A stretch of 17,664 bases of DNA from CAZVVG01 sp964630615 (GTDB lineage: Bacteria; Patescibacteriota; Minisyncoccia; Moranbacterales; UBA2206): assembly GCA_964630615.1 (NCBI GenBank), contig CAZVVG010000013.1, forward strand, positions 1-17,664, written 5' to 3'. The translations under genes and the position numbers were made by a program. The notes beneath the pieces were generated by a model. The model saw only the letters and a list, made by a program, of their open reading frames with translations, was not told the origin of the DNA and did not search any database. Positions 15,142 through 17,664 of the stretch are shown here, piece by piece. Each line of letters opens with the position of its first letter. The first letter of the stretch is position 1.

Positions 15142-15777
15142 CTAGGCCAGGCTCTGGCCGGCAACAATCGCATTTTCCATTTCCGTGTAAAATTCTTCGT
15201 CTTTTTCCCTTTCCCCGTCTCTCACCAAAAAATCGCATCCGTCATACTTAAGCACCAGACTTTTGTTTTCTTTTTCACAGGCAGCGAAAATTTTTTCTCC
15301 TGGTCGCATAATCGCTAAAACTTCCCCCCGCTTGAATTTTTCTTTTAGCCCTCTCTTTAAGGGATAAAATGAGATTTCGGCAATAATCCGGCTCTGATCA
15401 GAATAAAAAGAAATTTTTTCCTTAAGGCTTTGCAGCGGCGCCCTCCAGAAAACCAGCACTCGTTTATCTTCTTTATCCTCCGCATTGAGATTTTGGGGAC
15501 AAACGGCCAAGTATCTTTCGGGTAAAATATTTCCGTTCTTTTTCAGAGGAATAATATCCACATCTAAAACCCCTTCTCTTATAAAATATTTTGACTCGCC
15601 CAAGGGAATTAAGATTTGTTGAACTAAGAAACCTTTATCCCGATGGCCCAGGGGAATCCAAACTTTTTCTTCGTAACCTCCCCTTTTTTCACCTAAAAAA
15701 ATTCTGGGGGAAGGCCAAGGATAAACTTGAATTCCGGGAAATGTTCTGTCCCATCTATCAACCGTATACGTTTTCAT
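15142..15777 (-). CDS. Soluble protein of unknown function
   Basis: A 211-residue protein I do not recognise. It has no signal peptide or membrane segment, is rich in aromatic and charged residues, and looks beta-rich in the first half: TYTVDRWDRTFPGIQVYPW at 3-21, then VWIPLG and ILIPLGESKYFI as two similar strands. The middle reads YLAVCPQNLNAEDKEDKRVL and the second half is a mix of short strands and Lys/Glu-rich helices. Single-gene unit: it has its own promoter with palindromes, the best Shine-Dalgarno site in the window (AAAGGAGA, GGAG 10 nt before ATG) and its own terminator. This autonomy and strong translation signal suggest independent regulation. Composition is like its neighbours, with no sign of recent transfer. 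Confidence 0.8.
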   Translation of the reverse strand: MKTYTVDRWDRTFPGIQVYPWPSPRIFLGEKRGGYEEKVWIPLGHRDKGFLVQQILIPLGESKYFIREGVLDVDIIPLKKNGNILPERYLAVCPQNLNAEDKEDKRVLVFWRAPLQSLKEKISFYSDQSRIIAEISFYPLKRGLKEKFKRGEVLAIMRPGEKIFAACEKENKSLVLKYDGCDFLVRDGEREKDEEFYTEMENAIVAGQSLA

Positions 15778-15848
15778 TCTTCTTTCTCTCCTTTCCTTAA
15801 CTTTTTATTTAATTGATAAAGAGCTTAAATTAAAATTTTTCAGACTAA

Positions 15849-15862
15849 TACTTTTAAAAGTA
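15849..15862. promoter_or_regulatory. 14-bp perfect palindrome, candidate operator
   Basis: TACTTTTAAAAGTA is perfectly self-complementary and covers the predicted -10 (TAAAAG) of the 15777 gene, the position expected for a dimeric repressor site. AT-rich, so a chance origin cannot be excluded. Confidence 0.45.
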
Positions 15863-15879
15863 ATAATGTATAAGCTCAA
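15851..15879 (-). promoter_or_regulatory. Promoter for the 15142-15777 gene
   Basis: TTGAGC (15874-15879) and TAAAAG (15851-15856) are 17 bp apart on the minus strand, about 74 nt upstream of the ATG. Both boxes match the consensus at 4 of 6 positions and both fall within inverted repeats. Confidence 0.45.
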
Positions 15880-15891
15880 TAATTAGCTTAT
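15870..15891. promoter_or_regulatory. Inverted repeat over the -35 region
   Basis: ATAAGCT (15870-15876) and AGCTTAT (15885-15891) are perfect 7-bp arms separated by 8 nt and overlap the predicted -35. Together with the palindrome at 15849-15862 this suggests a repressed or activated promoter. Confidence 0.45.
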
Positions 15892-15934
15892 CCCAAAGAA
15901 TAAAATCTTTTTTAAATTGAGTCAAGACTTAAGA

Positions 15935-15961
15935 AAAAAACCGCTTAGAAAGCGGTTTTTT
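15935..15961. terminator. Intrinsic terminator after the exported acidic protein
   Basis: CCGCTT (15941-15946) pairs with AAGCGG (15950-15955) around a 3-nt loop, flanked by an A-tract and a T-tract that extend the stem and serve either strand. It follows the TAA at 15978-15980 of the minus-strand gene. Confidence 0.85.
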
Positions 15962-15977
15962 AGAGCCTTTTTTTAAA

Positions 15978-16369
15978 TTAGGGAGTTACAGGACTGGTCG
16001 TAGAAACATTAGGATCGGTAGGCGTGGTGGGAGCCGTTGGAGGGGTGGGAACAGGAACTTCGGTACCCGCTCCTCCGTTTTCTGCTTCCTCTTCCTCGGC
16101 ATTTTCAATGGCTTCTTCTACTTCCTGGGTAATTTGTTCTTCCTCCTCTTCGTTTATGGGTGTTTCCTCGTANNNNNNNNNNAGGGAGTAATGGGACTGG
16201 TAGTTGAAACGTTGGGATCGGTAGGCGTAGTGGGAATCGTTTGTGAGGCGGGAACCGGAACTTCAGTAACGACTCCTCCGTTTTCCGCTTCCTCAGTATT
16301 TTCCAAAGCTTCTTCCACTTCCTGGGTAATCTGCCCCTCTTCCTCTTCGCTTATGGGAGTTTCTTCGTA
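15978..16369. repeat. Two diverged copies of a C-terminal coding segment around a 10-N gap
   Basis: Copy A is 16183-16369 and copy B 15978-16172; Ns occupy 16173-16182. My hand alignment on the minus strand gives 34 differences in 187 aligned bases (about 82% identity) plus one in-frame 6-base indel, with many changes in third codon positions. Homology runs up to the Ns on both sides. Either an unmerged overlap of two variant contigs or a tandem duplication. Confidence 0.85.
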
Positions 16370-16993
16370 ACCACTTAAGAATCGAGAAACCCAGCCCAGC
16401 AAGCTGAAAGAGTCTTCATTTTTAAGAATTAACTCCTTGATTCTTTGACGCTCCTCCATCAAGATCTCCAGTTGCTTTTGGGTCAGTTCTCCGCTTTCGC
16501 CCGCTTGGAATTGATTCATAGTTCGGGTTAATTTTCGAATTTCATTTCGGTTGTGAACTAGACTGCTGCGCAACTGTCCCAGGTTTTTATAATCCGTCCC
16601 GACAAGAAAAGTTTTAAATTTGTTTCGGCTTTCCAATTCTTTAATCGCTTCCGTTGTTCCTTCTTGATTGGAATCCTCTTCCGCCGCGACTTCTTCAATT
16701 TCGTCGCTGACTTGGATATTGCCGACTGTTTCTTCCTGGTTGGCTACGACTTCCAGATTTTTGACTACTTCGTCGGTTTTGGCTTTATGTATTTGGGCGT
16801 GAGTTTCTCCTTTAGCCTCATTCGGTTTTTTGTAATTTTTCAAGTTAATCTTTTTACCTTTCTGGGATTGGAAGTTTTTATCGCTTTTATCATTCTTGGC
16901 GTTTTCATTTTTGGCCAAGGCCACGAAAGAAACCAGACCGAGAACCAGCGAAAAAGCGATAACTGTCAGGTAGACCCATTTGGATTTTTGCAT
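15978..16993 (-). CDS. Exported acidic protein with coiled-coil core; C-terminus disturbed by a scaffold gap
   Basis: An N-terminal signal or anchor (about 7-27, ending VALAK) is followed by a charged Lys/Asn-rich stretch (28-75), an acidic region (76-120), the segment KFKTFLVGTDYKNLGQLRSS at 125-144 with an adjoining helix rich in Arg, Asn, Glu and Gln (to about 192), and WVSRFLSG at 201-208. I recall a similar TDYKNLGQLRS segment in uncharacterised CPR proteins, but no function is known. After residue 208 the C-terminal segment occurs twice: YEETPIS...SPITP (62 residues) before the 10-N run, and YEETPIN...SPVTP (64 residues) with a TAA stop after it. The literal frame through the Ns ends early at 16154. 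If the two are one segment, the protein is about 272 residues. Own promoter and terminator. Confidence 0.75.
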
Positions 16994-17024
16994 GTTTTTT
17001 AAATTTAAATTATTAACTGCTTTT

Positions 17025-17053
17025 ATTATAAGCTTTTTTTAGATTTTAAGCAA
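17025..17053 (-). promoter_or_regulatory. Promoter for the exported acidic protein
   Basis: A perfect -10 TATAAT (17025-17030) and weak -35 TTGCTT (17048-17053) with a 17-bp spacer, starting 32 nt upstream of the ATG. It lies after the upstream RNA's terminator, which supports separate transcription of the two. Confidence 0.65.
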
Positions 17054-17066
17054 TCAGCCTTTGAAT

Positions 17067-17292
17067 TAAAAAAGAGGGCGCTTCAGTGAAGCACCCTCGG
17101 GGGTTGCGGTGATTAAATCACCTTGTTTTTTGTTTCCGCCAAAAAGGGCGAAAACTCCGTTACCGGCGTTGAGGGAGTCCTCCCTTTTTTGAATCATCTC
17201 TGATTAAAGCTCAGAATCTCTGTTCTTGAGGCTGTCAGTGATGATTCTCTTTCCCTCCTGGGGTCATATCAAGGCAGGAAAACATGACCCTT
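17067..17292 (-). ncRNA. Candidate standalone structured RNA of about 225 nt
   Basis: No ORF fits here. Read on the minus strand it folds into successive hairpins: H1 GGGTCAT/ATGACCC (17284-17290 with 17261-17267); H2 a composite arm, GAATCATC/GATGATTC (17240-17247 with 17191-17198), continued by CTGA/TCAG and CTCA-GAA/TTC-TGAG; H3 AGGGA/TCCCT (17172-17185); H4 CCG-GTAA-CGG with a GNRA-type loop (17157-17166); H5 a 9-bp stem with one G-U pair (17132-17155), overlapping only H4's outer base pairs; H6 GGTGAT/ATCACC (17108-17122); and the terminator. The loop of H1 contains TCCTG, complementary to CAGGA immediately 3' of H1, so an H-type pseudoknot is possible. I see no signature of RNase P RNA, tmRNA or SRP RNA. 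Confidence 0.72.
17068..17098 (-). terminator. Intrinsic terminator of the candidate ncRNA
   Basis: GAGGG (17074-17078) and GCTTC (17080-17084) pair with GAAGC (17088-17092) and CCCTC (17094-17098), one mismatch between, 3-nt loop; TTTTTT follows on the minus strand. A strong, textbook rho-independent terminator. Confidence 0.92.
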
Positions 17293-17298
17293 ATTGAT

Positions 17299-17327
17299 AT
17301 AATGAGGTAAATTACCAGAAAAGTCAA
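17299..17327 (-). promoter_or_regulatory. Promoter of the candidate ncRNA
   Basis: TTGACT (17322-17327, 5 of 6) and CATTAT (17299-17304, 4 of 6) are separated by 17 bp; the predicted start near 17292 is directly before hairpin H1. Confidence 0.6.
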
Positions 17328-17356
17328 ATTTCCGCTAAAAATTAAACTGGCAATTC

Positions 17357-17664
17357 TTAGCGAAGGCCCGAGGAAACCGTTTTACGCGGCAATCCGTCCT
17401 GCACCACAATTACCGCGCTTTTAAGCAGTTTCCGGTTGAGATTATAACCGAGGATTTTTTTCTTTCCCGGTTCGGTTTGTCGCAACTTGACCGGTGTCAA
17501 AAGACCGACTTCTTCCAAGCCTTTTACCGCTTGAAAAATGGTTACGCCGGAAAATTTTTCCCGGCGGGCTTCAAAATACCCCAACAGCGCCTTTTTTAAA
17601 TTGCCAATGGGAGCTTTCCCATTCTTAGCGAAGCAATCTATGATTCCCTCAAGTACCAGTTTTT
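17357..17664 (-). CDS. C-terminal part of an unrecognised protein, possibly winged-helix
   Basis: The frame is open from the right window edge to the TAA at 17357-17359, giving the last 101 residues or so; the real start is outside the window, and the internal TTG at 17584 is not a start. Near the N-terminal side it reads VLEGIIDCFAKNGKAPIGNL, then FSGVTIFQAVKGLEEVGLLT, TEPGKKKILGYNLNRKLLKS and a terminal VQDGLPRKTVSSGLR. The alternation of a helix ending in GLLTPV followed by a basic KKKILGYNLN strand looks like a winged-helix wing and may bind DNA, as in transcription or replication regulators, but no family was recognised. It ends 30 bp before the ncRNA promoter with no terminator between. 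Confidence 0.7.
   Translation of the reverse strand, partial: KLVLEGIIDCFAKNGKAPIGNLKKALLGYFEARREKFSGVTIFQAVKGLEEVGLLTPVKLRQTEPGKKKILGYNLNRKLLKSAVIVVQDGLPRKTVSSGLR

Noticed and set aside
17067..17292. CRISPR array or repeat cluster in the gene-free stretch
   Set aside because: The hairpins differ from one another; there are no direct repeats with regular spacers.
17067..17292. tmRNA, SRP RNA or RNase P RNA
   Set aside because: No tRNA-like ends or tag frame, no SRP apical GGAAG-type domain, no RNase P ACAGAA/GAGGAAAG pair, and the length does not suit tmRNA or RNase P.
17357..17584. Complete 75-residue protein starting at TTG 17584
   Set aside because: The same frame continues without a stop to the window edge with matching composition, so this is only part of a longer gene.

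Overview
The window reads as a fragment of a bacterial chromosome, probably a draft metagenome scaffold from a candidate-phyla-radiation (Patescibacteria, Parcubacteria-like) organism. That placement is inferred from small envelope proteins with paired 'PNGG' beta-sandwich repeats, a short TrmD and short HPF, an ECF sigma/DUF5666/MacAB-type cluster, scarce Shine-Dalgarno sites and scaffold gaps. The standard code fits: TGA is never needed as sense. Almost everything is on the minus strand; one small gene is on the plus strand. No tRNA, rRNA, IS element or CRISPR array was seen.

Layout, left to right (minus-strand transcription runs right to left). 1-2249: secA, its C-terminus cut by the window edge, with a good promoter at 2311-2339. 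Back to back with it is a plus-strand promoter and a 103-residue acidic helical protein (2432-2743), which shares a bidirectional terminator with hpf. 2814-8496: a tight trmD-ftsW-murG-murC-murB-hpf run, covering the last cytoplasmic steps of peptidoglycan precursor synthesis, the SEDS glycosyltransferase, a tRNA methyltransferase and a ribosome hibernation factor. 8525-9049: a self-contained khpA unit with a consensus promoter, a GC-rich foldable leader, a KH-domain protein and a terminator.

9080-15021: an envelope-response cluster. In transcription order it holds an anchored two-repeat Ig-like protein, an ECF sigma factor, a small membrane protein in the anti-sigma position, a membrane-anchored DUF5666-like protein, a MacA/HlyD-like adaptor, an ABC ATPase and a MacB/FtsX-type permease. 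15142-15777 is an unrecognised soluble protein with palindromes in its promoter. 15978-16993 is an exported acidic protein.

17067-17292 carries no gene but holds what looks like an independent structured RNA of about 225 nt on the minus strand. It has a promoter, at least six successive hairpins, a possible 5' pseudoknot and a strong intrinsic terminator. This is the most interesting object in the window. The right edge (17357-17664) is the C-terminal part of an unrecognised, possibly winged-helix protein.

Two runs of N need care. The 100-N run at 14137-14236 is flanked by an identical 55-bp sequence on both sides; collapsing it restores a perfect 314-residue frame. The 10-N run at 16173-16182 separates two diverged copies (about 82% identical) of the same C-terminal coding segment, so it is either an unmerged contig overlap or a real tandem duplication.
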